A stretch of 64,000 nt of DNA from Hanleya hanleyi (Eukaryota > Mollusca > Polyplacophora > Lepidopleurida > Hanleyidae): the NCBI GenBank assembly GCA_036873755.1, contig JAVTVY010025135.1, positions 51,748 to 115,747 on the forward strand, read 5' to 3'. Below are positions 48,311-61,745 of the stretch, piece after piece. The notes beneath the pieces were generated by a model that saw nothing but the letters and a program-made list of their open reading frames with translations, did not search any database and was not told where the DNA came from. A program made the position numbers and the translations under genes. Within the stretch, counting starts at the first letter, position 1; every line of letters begins with the position of its first letter.

Positions 48311-49360
48311 ACTGCTGTGGATGTCCCAATGAAGGCCAATCCTATTGCACAGCTACACATGTACAGTGACTGTAACAACAAGAAATGATCAAGTTGACAA
48401 CATCAAAGGAAAAAGATTTTTGCCAACCAAAGTTCATTGAACATGCTTAAGGGAGCGTGTCAAAAGTTTTGACGCGAACGTGTTCATTTTTGAACAGGGG
48501 GTCGTTCATTTCCGCATGCGTCCGGTCATTCATTTTACAGAGCAGCATCAGAAAGTGAACACTAGAACGTTCATTTTTGAATGCACTCATTTTTGCACGT
48601 TCGTTTTCGCATGTTCGTTTTCGCGAGCAGAATGAATAACATACAGAAACCTGCCTTCCGATGTTACTATTATAAAATGCGCCGGGTCAAATCTACTTTC
48701 CTGCAGCGCGGCCTTCCTCTGTTATAGAATTTATTGTAACTTATTATTGTAAGTCAGTGGCATCATACTAACATTACTACACAGACCTATCCACATGACA
48801 CTGCCAAAAGGACAGACAATTTCAAATATGGAGTGAAACAAACTTTGAAGAGATATGAAGAAAGTGGAGGTTGACAGGCAAGATCTCCCCAGCAATCGAT
48901 ACCTGATTATTGGATAGGCAATTTTTCTATCCTGCACTGTAGTCAACCTTCTTAAAGCCCATCATTGCCCAAGACAAATTTGTCATAATGAATTTGATGT
49001 TATATTAAGTGATTGAATATGATATAACCCTTAAAACCAAAGCGGCTGTTTTTGAGACCTGTTTAGATAATGTATATACCCGAAAGGCTGCTTTTTAAGC
49101 AACTTCTGACATATGCCCATTCATATTCAGTCAATCAGATTACGTTTTAAGTCGTATCCACTTCACAGATATAGTTTGGTCGCCCCAGTCCAAATGGGAT
49201 ATGCAGCCATTCATAGAGTCCCCATGGGGTGAACAATGCTGTTTAGATAATGAATACACCAGAGAGGCTTCTGATGAAATCATTCTTTTTATCTCTATTT
49301 TAGCGGGGAGCTCAGGGTCAGGGGTTAATAGACGTGGAAACTCTTAGGGTTCAAAGGGTT
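48310..49360. other. Intronic, no exon recognised
   Basis: Includes a degenerate cluster of GTTCATTTTTGAA / CGTTCGTTTTCGC motifs at 48450-48630. Nothing else supported. Confidence 0.5.
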
Positions 49361-49364
49361 AATG

Positions 49365-49600
49365 TCGCTTTCAACAATCTTTTAGTCATACTTTTCACAT
49401 CCAGAAACCCCACAGGTAGGGTCCTATTCCTTTTACACTTGCGACTCCATCAGTAAGGTCACATTATTTTTGCCACCAAGGAACCCCATGGGTGCTCCAG
49501 TTAGTCACCTCTTGGGACAAGCTGTCAGAGGAGCTGTGGCCCTTAAATTCTTACCATGACCAGGGATGTGCATAATGATACCCCGGGACAATCCCCGGGA
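49365..49600 (-). mobile_element. Dispersed SINE-like repeat, antisense
   Basis: Begins with AATGTCGCTTTCAACAATCT (antisense SINE tail type) and contains CCAGTTAGTCACCTCTTGGG and GACAAGCTGTC, matching 33410-33560. Lies just 3' of the 49743 exon in the intron. Confidence 0.6.
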
Positions 49601-49742
49601 GCTGATATAAGGAATGGAGAATACGTGTATTCAAGTATATCTGTTTCTGTCAACTATGAATATCATTATAAAGAGGTTTCAATAAATACGAGTGAGTGAA
49701 CTGTATTGCTCGAGGCCAATTATCATAAAATTTCTGACCTAC

Positions 49743-49854
49743 CTGTAGAAATCCGACAAATCGCACCACTCCCCATCCTAACCGCTTAGTGTCAGGTTCC
49801 ACTAGAATAAGCTGGAGTGAGTCTATAACCAGGAACCGTCTCTCCTGTTTACGA
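49743..49854 (-). CDS. CLEC16A: CLEC16A-like, internal exon
   Basis: 112 bases. Acceptor TTTTTCCAG ahead of 49854, donor GTAGGTC at 49742 and down. One base completes a Ser codon begun in the exon at 56263-56305, then 37 codons include RRFLVIDSLQLILVEPD and RLGWGVVRFVGFLQ, a highly conserved CLEC16A-family segment (a PH-like strand pattern may be present; this is inference). It ends in phase 0 and joins the 44269 exon without frame change. The longer open frame around it (to 49910) is intron readthrough. Confidence 0.92.
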
Positions 49855-52230
49855 CTGGAAAAATACAAAGAAGGATACCGGTGAGATTTGGCTGAAGCAA
49901 AACGTAACAATCAGACTTATATAACGCAATTTGTGACTGACAGCTATCAGCCACTTCCCCTAGATATCCAGGTGATATATTTGAACATTGGTTGATCAAA
50001 TACCTTCATGAAAAGGAAAATGTTCAATGTTTCCTTCACCTTGTAAATAATGGAAGTAAACATATATACATAAATCCTCTTGCAATTTGTGGAACAAAAT
50101 ATGTTTACAACAATAGCTGAAAAGACTGAAACACAAACCAAGCAAATCATTGATAACCTTCCGGCCTTGGATGGCTAAATTGAATAGGGGCCTGGTTGAA
50201 AAAAGAAGTTGATGGCAACAAAGAAATAGTGATGAATTGGGAGTTTAACCATAAATTAAATCAGACAATCAGGCTAATATTTTTATAGGCTTATGTTCTG
50301 TGCCCACATTCCTGTGTGTAGTTTGGTACTCCAATAATCGTTCATCACACATGCTGGCAACGACAAACAGAGTATTGTTCATCAATGCATTATGCACATG
50401 CCAATATCAATTTTTGTTGTAGCCCAATACCTCATATATGTGGCCAGTGTAATTTCAGTAAGCCAATGTCTTACCATCCTTGAGTTTATATGGTAGTCAA
50501 AGGTGGATAGTGCCAAATTGAAATAGGGCATTGGCACAGATGGATGCCCAGACCTAGGAAATGCAATTGGCAACACCAAGTGACACGACTACCACATCAT
50601 CTGCAACTAATGAAACGGAGTTCAGAAATCAGCCCAGGATCAATATTTCCATAGAAATTGGTAGGCCTAGAATAATTTCTTGGAATTTTTTGCAGGTTCA
50701 GATCCCAAATTCCCATTTCCAAGTCATTATTGAGGGTCCAATTTTCGTTAGTGAATTTCAGCACAAATAGTTTGTGATAAATCGCAGAAATCTCAAGAAC
50801 ATCACACCATATATCTTTAGTCAGTTTATTCAGCGAAACTTACTAGAGCCTGTAGGCTTTTTTAGATATCGATGTCTGGGAATCATTGAAACGACTGATA
50901 TTTGTCATGCCTGTGATCAACAGCATACATCTGAACTTCACCACGGTTTTTGGGCAAAATGAACTAGAATTCTGCACGTTACAGTTAGACTCGCTGCAAT
51001 GCATTGGCTACCCAGCCTCCCTTCTAATAACATTTGACATTGTTCGCAAAAAGATTGGCAAGTTTCATGTTCACACGATTCAAAATCGAGTGATACATCA
51101 TTGGAGATTGAGCTGATGCTGAAATTTGAATAGCAATCCTGATCCTCCATCCAGGTCTGTGTACTCCGTACTGGTACATAACAAATAGTGCTCAAACGGT
51201 TCGTTGAAAATAACAGCAACGGACGGATGCATGCTTCGACTTGTTCATAGAAAAGTCAAGCTTATAAGGGAGATATACTGTAGAATGGTCTCTTGGGTTG
51301 TCTTCGAGGGAATGAAACGTGGGCGTCTCTCCAGTTTTGCTTACATCTTCGTTCAAAGGGGATGAAATATAGGACTGCTGACCTGGCTTTTATTTTGCTC
51401 GATTCTGAGGAAATATGAGGTCATGAATGTGACTCGCCACTCCTAAAAATTATGACCGATCTTATATTTATGACAAACCCATATTCTGCCAAGGTACGGC
51501 CAGAGATCAGGACTAATCCTATGAAACATACATAATAAATCACACCCATTATCACTGTTAAAACCATAAATGTCTCTCTCTCTCTCATCCATGATCCCCC
51601 ACATTGTGCTCTTGCATTTCATCTACGATCTTACATGTGTGAGGATGTGGAAGTGTCTAGTAAGCAGGGGTTGATGTAGTCTAGATTTAGATATATTTAG
51701 CCGACTATACCCTGTGCCACATGTATATGCCAGCACTAACAGCACCAATGTCCTTTCAATCCATTCTTAAACCATAATGTTAATAAAATTAGTAATTGTA
51801 AACACGAATGTATCATGAGATATAAATCAAGCATTATGTTGATGCCGCTGCAAAATCTGTATGAGAGGTGACCTTTCAATTTCAATCAAAAAAAAAACTT
51901 TGTCCTTTGAAATCCTTTGTCTGTCTGACAATAATAAACTTCATGAACAGATGAAATGCCAATAAATTGTGCTATATAAGATTACTGTCTATAGTGCCAC
52001 CCAATGAACAATATCATGAAACTACAAGGTGATGCAAAATTCTCAGATGTGGCCTGGGGAATGTAGATATTGGACTCAAGTCCTCAGAATTTCATATATT
52101 TAAAAAAATGGCCATTTGGCTTACAAGGGATGTGAATTATAACACTGGAAATGTTACATTCATGTTCAGAAAAATAGAATTACTTTTCCCTGATTAAGAA
52201 GCAAATTTCCAATTTTGTGAAAACAAAATA
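49855..52230. other. Intronic, no exon recognised
   Basis: Minus-strand frames at 49947, 50382 and 50938 and plus-strand frames at 50561-51116 lack domains. A short (TC)n run is at about 51573-51587. Confidence 0.5.
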
Positions 52231-52239
52231 TTTCGAGAT

Positions 52240-52436
52240 GAAAAAATGCATCCCCATGATTCGCCAACACCACCAAAATCTTGTCAGTCCTTTGCCCATC
52301 TTGCAAGATCATTTTACCCAAATTTCATGTAAATCAAACATGTTGTTCAGAAGATATTTCGCGGCGGCGGCGGATCCGGCGGAGCCATTTCTCATGAAAA
52401 CATAAGAGCATCCACTTTGTGGAAATGCTCTAGATA
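52240..52436 (+). repeat. Short array-type element with (CGG)n and hairpin terminus
   Basis: An ATCATTTTACCCAAATTTCA stretch resembling array monomers leads to GCGGCGGCGGCGGATCC and the hairpin GAGCATCCAC / GTGGAAATGCTC (52407-52431). It appears to be a single-unit relative of the array/hairpin elements. Confidence 0.55.
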
Positions 52437-54029
52437 ATTCTTTATGGAAGAGGGCTGGTTAGAGGATTTGGATATGACACTTCATCAAGCTGTTGGTAAT
52501 TAACTCTTTACCATATCATGGATTAATGACAACAGAATTTATGGCCAATATTACTCTTGAGTAAGCCTAGTTGTACATGTATTCAGGTCTGGTCCACAAA
52601 ACTGGGTCAACTGGCCTAGAAAGCTGTACATGGAAACCACTGGCTTCAGTGGGGGTGTTACATTACTGAAGAGGGTCTCGAGGAGGGGGAACACTCATAT
52701 TCATTTGTCAAAATTTCCTTTCAAACACAGTGAAAACAAAGAAATGAGGAAAGTGAAGAGGAACATGAAATTGGAAATGCAGTATACAACAATATATACA
52801 TTAATATTGACTAAACAAGCCATTTCATGTCAAAAAAATTGTGACATACACAGACCAAAAATCAACCAGCATTTTCCTCTTAAAGTCTCTGGTTTAGCAG
52901 ACGACAGTCTCTGGTCTAGCAGTCGACATACTTTTACCTAGAAACAGCAAACCCTCAAAAACAACAACTGAGCACTTGAAAAAACATCAAGACACATCTA
53001 CTATATTCAGCTTACATAAAAGAACAACAAAAATAATTCAAAAGACAAAAAAAAAGTTATCAAGAAGAAAAAGCTTCAGAACTATTTCTTTCAGTGCAAG
53101 AACTTTGTTTTGTGCAAGAGTAAACCAGGCACTTTCTGTTACAAGAGTTACAGCTCCCCTATATATATCTGGATGACCCTAGGGTCATCAGACCCTAACG
53201 GGCCTACATCGATATATGAAAATGAGCTCCTGTACATCTATCAACCGTTTTCAATGCCAGATTATCGGAGATCACTTTTCTGCATAATCATTTTGTAGAA
53301 CCTTTTTGCGAAACCTCTTGGCGTACCGTAACCTATATGTTATGTCAAGTCCGGTAACCTTTCTGCAAATAAAACTTGCTTAATGAATGATGGGTTAACT
53401 AAAGCCATTTTCACATAACCTATTTTGGGGTTGTGTAAATTTTTCAAATTTTGGGGCCTGGTACGTAACAGTGAATCACGATCCAGACTGTCAGAGGTAG
53501 AAAATTCAATATAGCACATCATATGCAGTCATTTCAAGTGGATTGGTATTATATACATGTATAGATAAACAAGGCATGACTGGGCTCAAGTCTCAGTTTC
53601 ATATTCATGGATGATTCAATATGACAAAGCTAAACATCTGTCCATCGAGAATGGAAATGGGGGCGTAATTAACTGAGCCTGGAAAATTACTGGATATAAT
53701 TTGCTGTGTATTGTGAAAGGTGCAAAAACTCCAACTACAATGTATGTATTACAATTATCATGATGATTGTGTTCTGAGAATTTCAATTCATGTCAACTGA
53801 AATGTGTCACTAGAATTGCTTATGGATTACATGCAGCATGCATCAATTATGAACACAAGAAGTCGGCTAGGCCAGGGGCAGTTCATTTACTTGAATATTT
53901 GAAACAATAACCTTTGGGAGTACAGGTTTCAAGTTGCACGAGACAAAAACATAACACAGGAAGGAAGCAATTGTATGCCCCCCCCCCCCTTCCGCTTTAA
54001 TCCGACACTGCCCCGCCATTGTTCCGTTC

Positions 54030-54580
54030 TGTATTGGTCGGTGGAGGACAAGTCCCAATTCACAAAGATTTGAAGAAAAAAAAAGGCCATAACTCTTGAA
54101 AATACATGCGAAACACGGAGAAACTTCATGCTGCACAACTGCAAGGCACTGACCACATATGCTGCAAATTTCATACTTGTCCCTACAATATTAACTGAGA
54201 TCCAGCCCGGACAAATCCCAATTCACAGAGATTTCAGGAACAAAGGGCCATAACTCTTGAAAATATAAGCGAAATGGGGAGAAACTTTACGCTGCACAAC
54301 TGTGGGGCACTGGCCACATATCATGCAAATTTCATACTCGTCCATACAATATTAACCAAGATCTAGCCCGGACAAGTCCCATTCACAGAGATTTCAGAAA
54401 AAGGGCCATAACTCTTGAAAATTATACCAGAACTCGGAGAAAACTCTACGCTGCACAACTACGAGGTACTGGCCACATTCCATGCAAGTTTCAATCCTGT
54501 CCATCAAATATTAACCGAGATATTGCGCGGACAAGAAACACGGACAGACGGACGGACAGACAGAACACGAGTGCATGAAC
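54030..54580 (+). repeat. ~160-bp tandem array ending in ACGGACAGACGGACGG
   Basis: About 3.3 units of 158-166 bp. Cores are GGGCCATAACTCTTGAAAAT and GGACAAGTCCCAATTCACA. The last unit ends CACGGACAGACGGACGGACA at about 54538. No clear terminal hairpin follows. Lies within the CLEC16A-like intron, antisense to the gene. Confidence 0.85.
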
Positions 54581-55898
54581 TTCGTAGAAATGTGAAAAGA
54601 GGTTTATGCTTCTATTATGAGGGCTACCAAGAAAGTAATTTACAGAAGCAATCATTCCTGATGGTTTAAAAATAAACAGAAGCAATCTACTGATCGTAAA
54701 TATCAGAGTGTTTGCTTCAAATATGTTGTCATGAGAACATTAAGTATGGGTATAAATTGCCAGTATTAAGTCTTCAGCATAATATGTTTTTTCGAGAGCA
54801 ACGACTTTTCAGATAGAATTCCAAGAAAGAGGCTGTACCCTTGAAAGAAGCAATCTACTGGTCGTAAACATCATTTAAGCATAATTCGTTTTTTATGAGA
54901 GCGATGAGGCTAATTACCTTGTTAACATTTAGAAGGGTGGATGTGAAGTTACAAAGTGTGATTGTACGCTTGCTAAAGCCTACTTGGCTAAACTTTTGTT
55001 TTCAGCCTGTCATTTTTATTTGGCTCATTTCAGGTAATGCTCCAGAAACAATAAATGGTTTCTTCCAGGCAAATTTCATATTCCTGCCTTGTCAAACATT
55101 GGAGATATGGATTAGGAGACAGAGATAAAAGACACAACTTACAATCCTCAAACCAAAATGGGCCAAAAACCAAGCCGTGATTTGATCAAGTAGGTCTTAA
55201 TCCCGCACATTATTGGGAGAACAAAGAAGCGCCTATTTGTGCAGTGATCCATCACTTCAGCTGATAAGCTACTGATATATTTTCACTTTATCCTATATTT
55301 CAACATCTGAACTGGTGATAGCTGGCATATTTTCATGTAGCATTTGCCAAATTATACATTATTCTGAGCATTCTGACACTTTCTTTGAATACTGGGAAAA
55401 TATATTACATAGATACAAAATTATGTCAGTTATCACTGATTCAATATAATCTTCCAGGTTAAAAGATGGGGCGACGTGAAAATATAACAACCAGTCCCGG
55501 GTCACTGCACAGACAGGCTCTTCTTTGTTATCTCAATAATGTGCAAGTGAGGGATTCTCCATTATTCCAGGGGCAGAATCTAGGAAACCATATAGCTCTG
55601 TGTCATCTTCTGTTAGATTATGTTACACAGGCTAAACTGAGCAATTCATTAGGCATCCTAGAATATCTACATTGATGGGATCCACAGTGGAATATCAGCT
55701 CAATTCATAGATTTAAACCCACTCTGGGGAGTCCATGAACTGGCAATACTAATTTCTTTGAGAGGCAATCTAGAAGTTGAAATCTTGTAATGAAACCAAA
55801 GGAATGTCCCAAAATTGGAATTTTCGGTTGAGGGAGGCACCAAATGATGACACTTCCCACATGACCTCACGCCAAGGTTAGGCATGGGGTTGTGCTGT

Positions 55899-56094
55899 GA
55901 CATTGACAACATGACAAAAATCTTTGGCAGCCAAAAGTAAACGACCTTGTAGAGCTTTTTTTTTAAACATACTGTCCTTAAAGAATGAAAGCAGTCCATT
56001 GGACATTGACAACATGACAAAAATCTTTGGCAGCCAAAAGTAAACGACCTTGTAGAGCTTTTTTTTTAAACATACTGTCCTTAAAAGTCCATTG
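55899..56094. repeat. 103-bp tandem duplication
   Basis: GACATTGACAACATGACAAA at 55899 and again at 56002. The following ~85 bases match exactly, including the T8 run. It lies about 170 bases beyond the donor end of the 56263 exon and is probably recent. Confidence 0.9.
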
Positions 56095-56262
56095 GACATG
56101 TGAATGGATGACTAACCTCAGCTGAGAATTCTGATCTCGGAACCAACCTATTAATTATGGGTAACATTTTCTTTACATGAAAACACTGTTAGTAACTACA
56201 AAGGATTGTCACAACTTGTTATTCACAGTTAATTAGTTTGGTTAATGACAATACTATCTTAC

Positions 56263-56305
56263 CTCTCTCTGGTGAGGACTGTACAAGCTATGAGATCACT
56301 GTTAT
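56263..56305 (-). CDS. CLEC16A: CLEC16A-like, small internal exon
   Basis: 43 bases. Acceptor GTTATTTTCAG ahead of 56305, donor GTAAGAT at 56262-56256. It reads NSDLIACTVLTRE and leaves AG, which with T from the next exon makes Ser. The exact phase match and strong splice sites support it. It begins with two bases of a split codon, so at least one more exon lies at higher coordinates. I found none between 56306 and 64000. Confidence 0.78.
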
Positions 56306-57589
56306 CTGAAAATAACAAAATCATACCATCAGTCATCACCATCTTTCCCTTGCCTTTTTGCTGGGAAAAATTTTGACAGATTTTTTGAAGAATAGATATA
56401 TGGTAGAAAGGGCTACCTGACAAGCTGTATTGCACACGGTGTTCCCGGTTTGAAGATATTTAACACGACGAACTCCCGTAGAAAGGTTATTAAATATCTC
56501 GCCTGACCAGGGGCTTTAAATGATCTCGATCAGATCGGTCAAATCTGTCCAACTAAATGAGCAGGTCGATTAACCACTATTCAACATTTTGCGATGTGAC
56601 ATGTTCAAACCAACACATGGAGCAAGCATAACACAATATATTTCTGCCTAATTAATATGTGCAGGAACAACAATTCTTTTAAATCCCTCTCCGACCAGGC
56701 TGTAAACACCCAGACGTAGTCAGAGAATGCTTGAACCTCCCTTTTCAGGCTGCACGGTAGAACATGACAGTGCTAATTACTAGTTATAATTCAACAGATA
56801 TGTATCAAACTTCTTCACCAAGCAGTCAGGGAGTTACAGTCCAGACAAGAATGTACAGGTACCAGGGATTCATACAAGTCAACGAGAGATCCTGAAGGAT
56901 CTTGGCGGCCACCATTGTCCGATAATTGTAAGCTAATGACAAGAGGATCTTTTTGTTGTTTGTTACTAAGAACAAACGATTGATTTGTAATTTTGTTTAC
57001 GGAATTTCGAATCTGAGCGAAAAAGAAAAAGGGACACTGGAAAACACCAAGATATCATCTTTCTAAGTTTAAGGAGTTTCAAGATTTCTAGAAACTGTAC
57101 TTATGTCAGTTGTAATAGTACAAGAGAAAAGAGCAAAGTTAGTCTGAAAGTGAATGTCCGGAGGATCATTCGTCTTCGTTTTGTAGTATTTTTCTTTGCA
57201 CGTGTCATCATTGGGTACTGGAAGCGAAGACAAATGTCTTTGACCCTTTGGCATGAGCTATGAAACATACTTAAGATTTTATAATTAGGAACGAATGCTA
57301 ATTCTGTTCTGTTTACTGGGCTAGTTCGAGATATCTCTTTTAAGATACCATGCTCGAAAATAGTAACATGGTACAACACTTAATACTGAAGGGATCCGCC
57401 CAGTAATTTTGAAACCTCGAAAGTGTCTGAATCTTGATTATCTTCCTTGGATCGAAACACGCAGTAGTCTAAAGTTGTCAAGTTGTAACGTTGTGTCACA
57501 AGAGTCACGTCCCTTCATGTGGCCGACCCGTCGGCAGACGAAACACTTCACTGGACTAAGAAAACTGATTTAAAATTTGAAAATAAATT
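56306..57589. other. Intronic, no exon recognised
   Basis: Minus-strand frames at 57069-57379 overlap each other in different phases and have no domain. No acceptor/donor pair with the needed phase was recognised. Confidence 0.45.
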
Positions 57590-60500
57590 TGCAGTAGTTC
57601 CTGAGAAATCGCGATAAGGTTTCATGGGGAAATCCAAGATAGCTGCCTTGTGGCCATATTGGATTTTCGAATCGGGCCAAAAAAGGTATCTTGCACAACT
57701 AAACCCCACGGGGAACCTGTGTACCAAATTTGAGAAAGATCCATGAAGTAGTTCCTGAAAAATCGCGATAACAAGGTTTCATGAGGAAATCTAAGATGGC
57801 TGCCTGGTGGCCATATTGGACTTTCAAATCGGACCAGGAAAGGTATCTTGCACAACTAGACCCCAAGGGGAACCTGTGTACCGAATTTGAGAAAGATCCA
57901 TCCAGCAGTTCCTGAGAAATCGCGATAACAAAGTTTCATGGGGAAATTCAAGATGGCCGCCTTGTGGCCATATTGGATTTTCAAATCGGACTAGAAAAGG
58001 TATCTTGCACAACTGGACCACATGGGGAACCTGTGTACCAAATTTGACAAAGATCCATGTAGTATTTCCTGAGAATCCACGATAACAAAGTTTCATGGGG
58101 AAATCTGATATGGCCGCCTGGTGGCCATATTGGATTTTCCATTCGGACCGAAAAAGGTGTCTTGCACAACTAGACCCTAAGAGGAACCTGTGTACCAAAT
58201 TTGAGAAAGATCCATGAAGTACTTCCTGAGAAATGACAATAACAAAGTTTCATGGGGAAATCCAAGATGACTGCCTGGTGGCCATATTGGATTTTCGAAT
58301 AAAAAAAGGCATCTTGCACAACTAGACCCCAAGGGGAACCTGTATACCAAATTTGAGAAAGATCCGTGAAGTAGTTCCTGAAAAATCGCGATAACAAGGT
58401 TTCATGGGGAAATCCAAGATGGCCGCCTTGTGGCCATATTGGATTTTCAAATCTGACCAGAAAAGGTATCTTGCACAACTAGACCCCAAGGGGAACTTGT
58501 GTACCGAATTTGGGAAAGATCCACGCAGTAGTTCCTGAGAAATCGCGATAATAAAGTTTCATGGGGAAATCCAATATGGCCGCCTTGTGGCCATATTGGA
58601 TTTTCGAATCAGACCAGGAAAAGTATCTCGCACAACTAGACCCCAAGGGGAACCTGTGTACCGAATTTGGAAAAGATCCATGCAGTAGTTCCTGAGAAAT
58701 CGCGATAACAAGGTTTCATGGGGGAAATCCAAGATGGCCGCCTTGTGGCCATATTGGATTTTCGCATCGGACCAGAAAAGGTATCTTGCACAACTAAACA
58801 CCAAGGGGAACATGTGTACCAAATTTGAGAAAGATCCATGCAGTAGTTCCTGAGAAACTGCGATAAAGTTTCATGGGGAAATCCAAGATGGCTGCCTGGT
58901 GGCCATATTGGATTTTCGAATCGGACCAGAAAAGGTATCTTGCACAACTAGATCGCAAGGGGAACCTGTGTACCGAATTTGGGAAAGATCCACGCAGTAG
59001 TTCCTGAGAAATCGCGATAACAAGGTTTCATGAAGGAAATCCAAGATGGCCGCCTTGTGGCCATATTGGATTTTCGAATCGGACCAGAAAAGGTATCTTG
59101 CACAACTAGACCCCAAGGGGAAACTGTGTACCAAATTTGACAAAGATCCATGCAGTATTTCCTGAGAAACCACAAAACAAACTTTCATGGGGAAATCTAA
59201 TATGGCTGCCTGGTGACCATATTGGATTTTCGATTCGGACCGAAAAAGGTGTCTTCCACAACTAGACCCTAAGGGGAACCTGTGTACCAAATTTGAGAAA
59301 GATCCATGCAGTACTTCCTGAGAAATGACAATAACAAAGTTTCATGGGGAAATCCAAGATGGCTGCCTGGTGGCCATATTGGATTTTTGAATCAGACAAG
59401 AAAAGGCATCTTGCACAACTAGACCCCTGTATACCAAATTTGAGAAAGCTCCATGCAGTAGTGCCTGAGAAATCGCGATAACAAGGTTTCATGGGGAAAT
59501 CCAAGATGGCCACCTTGTGGCCATATTGGATTTTCGAATCGGACCAGAAAAGGTATCTTGCACAACTAGACCCCAAGGGGAACCTGTGTACCGAATTTGA
59601 GAAAGATCCATCCAGCAGTTCCTGAGAAATCGCGATAACAAAGTTTCATGGGGAAATTCAAGATGGCCGCCTTGTGGCCATATTGGATTTTCAAATCGGA
59701 CTAGAAAAGGTATCTTGCACAACTGGACCACATGGGGAACCTGTGTACCAAATTTGACAAAGATCCATGTAGTATTTCCTGAGAATCCACGATAACAAAG
59801 TTTCGTGGGGAAATCTGATATGGCCGCCTGGTGGCCATATTGGATTTTCCATTCGGACCGAAAAAGGTGTCTTGCACAACTAGACCCTAAGAGGAACCTG
59901 TGTACCAAATTTGAGAAAGATCCATGAAGTACTTCCTGAGAAATGACAATAACAAAGTTTCATGGGGAAATCCAAGATGACTGCCTGGTGGCCATATTGG
60001 ATTTTCGAATAAAAAAAGGCATCTTGCACAACTAGACCCCAAGGGGAACCTGTATACCAAATTTGAGAAAGATCCGTGAAGTAGTTCCTGAAAAATCGCG
60101 ATAACAAGGTTTCATGGGGAAATCCAAGATGGCCGCCTTGTGGCCATATTGGATTTTCAAATCTGACCAGAAAAGGTATCTTGCACAACTAGACCCCAAG
60201 GGGAACTTGTGTACCGAATTTGGGAAAGATCCACGCAGTAGTTCCTGAGAAATCGCGATAATAAAGTTTCATGGGGAAATCCAATATGGCCGCCTTGTGG
60301 CCATATTGGATTTTCGAATCAGACCAGAAAAAGTATCTCGCACAACTAGACCCCAAGGGGAACCTGTGTACCGAATTTGGAAAAGATCCATGCAGTAGTT
60401 CCTGAGAAATCGCGATAACAAGGTTTCATGGGGGAAATCCAAGATGGCCGCCTTGTGGCCATATTGGATTTTCGCATCGGACCAGAAAAGGTATCTTGCA

Positions 60501-61745
60501 CAACTAAACACCAAGGGGAACATGTGTACCAAATTTGAGAAAGATCCATGCAGTAGTTCCTGAGAAACTGCGATAAAGTTTCATGGGGAAATCCAAGATG
60601 GCTGCCTGGTGGCCATATTGGATTTTCGAATCGGACCAGAAAAGGTATCTTGCACAACTAGATCGCAAGGGGAACCTGTGTACCGAATTTGGGAAAGATC
60701 CACGCAGTAGTTCCTGAGAAATCGCGATAACAAGGTTTCATGAAGGAAATCCAAGATGGCCGCCTTGTGGCCATATTGGATTTTCGAATCGGACCAGAAA
60801 AGGTATCTTGCACAACTAGACCCCAAGGGGAAACTGTGTACCAAATTTGACAAAGATCCATGCAGTATTTCCTGAGAAACCACAAAACAAACTTTCATGG
60901 GGAAATCTAATATGGCTGCCTGGTGACCATATTGGATTTTCGATTCGGACCGAAAAAGGTGTCTTCCACAACTAGACCCTAAGGGGAACCTGTGTACCAA
61001 ATTTGAGAAAGATCCATGCAGTACTTCCTGAGAAATGACAATAACAAAGTTTCATGGGGAAATCCAAGATGGCTGCCTGGTGGCCATATTGGATTTTCGA
61101 ATCGGACCAGAAAAGGTATCTTGCACAACTAGACCCCAAGGGGAACCTGTGTACCAAATTTGAGAAAGATCCATGCAGTAGTGCCTGAGAAATCGCGATA
61201 ACAAGGTTTCATGGGGAAATCCAAGATGGCTGCCTGGTGGCCATAATGGATTTTCGAATCGGACCAGAAAAGGTATCTTGCACAACTAGACCCCAAGGGG
61301 AACCTGTGTACCAAATTTGAGAAAGATCCATGAAGGAGTTCCTGAGAAATCGCGATAACAAGGTTTCAGGGGGAAATCCAAGATGGCTGCCTGGTGGCCA
61401 TATTGGAGTTTTGAATCGGACCAGAAAAAGGATCTTGCACAACTAGACCCCAAGGGGAACCTGTGTACCAAATTTGGGAAAGATCCATGCAGTAGTTCCT
61501 GAGAAATCGCGATAACAAGGTTTCATGGGGAAATCCAAGATGGCCACCTTGTGGCTATATTGGATTTTCGAATTGGACCAGAAAAGCTATCTGCACAACT
61601 AGACCCCAAGGGGAACCTGTGTACCAAATTTCAGAAAGATCCATGCAGTAGTTCCTGAGAAATCGCGGTAACTAGAATTGTTTACGGACGGACGACGGAC
61701 CACGGACGAAAAGCGATTTGAACAGCCCACCATCTGGTGATGGTG
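57590..61745 (+). repeat. 157-bp tandem array (about 26 units) with ACGGACGG and terminal hairpin
   Basis: Units share ACCAAATTTGAGAAAGATCC, TTCCTGAGAAATCGCGATAA and GGCCATATTGGATTTTCGAA. Period is 157 (for example 61144 to 61301). After the last unit come a TTACGGACGGACGACGGACC stretch and the stem AGCCCACCATC / GATGGTGGGCT with TAAAAA (about 61722-61755). Because 157 is not a multiple of three, the many minus-strand frames of 60-139 codons are repeat artefacts. 57840-59388 is repeated at 59550-61098. Confidence 0.95.

Noticed and set aside
57622..61471. Twenty or so overlapping minus-strand frames of 60-139 codons
   Set aside because: They repeat every 157 or 1,710 bases with the array. 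157 is not divisible by three, so no frame can persist. No domain or start context is conserved.
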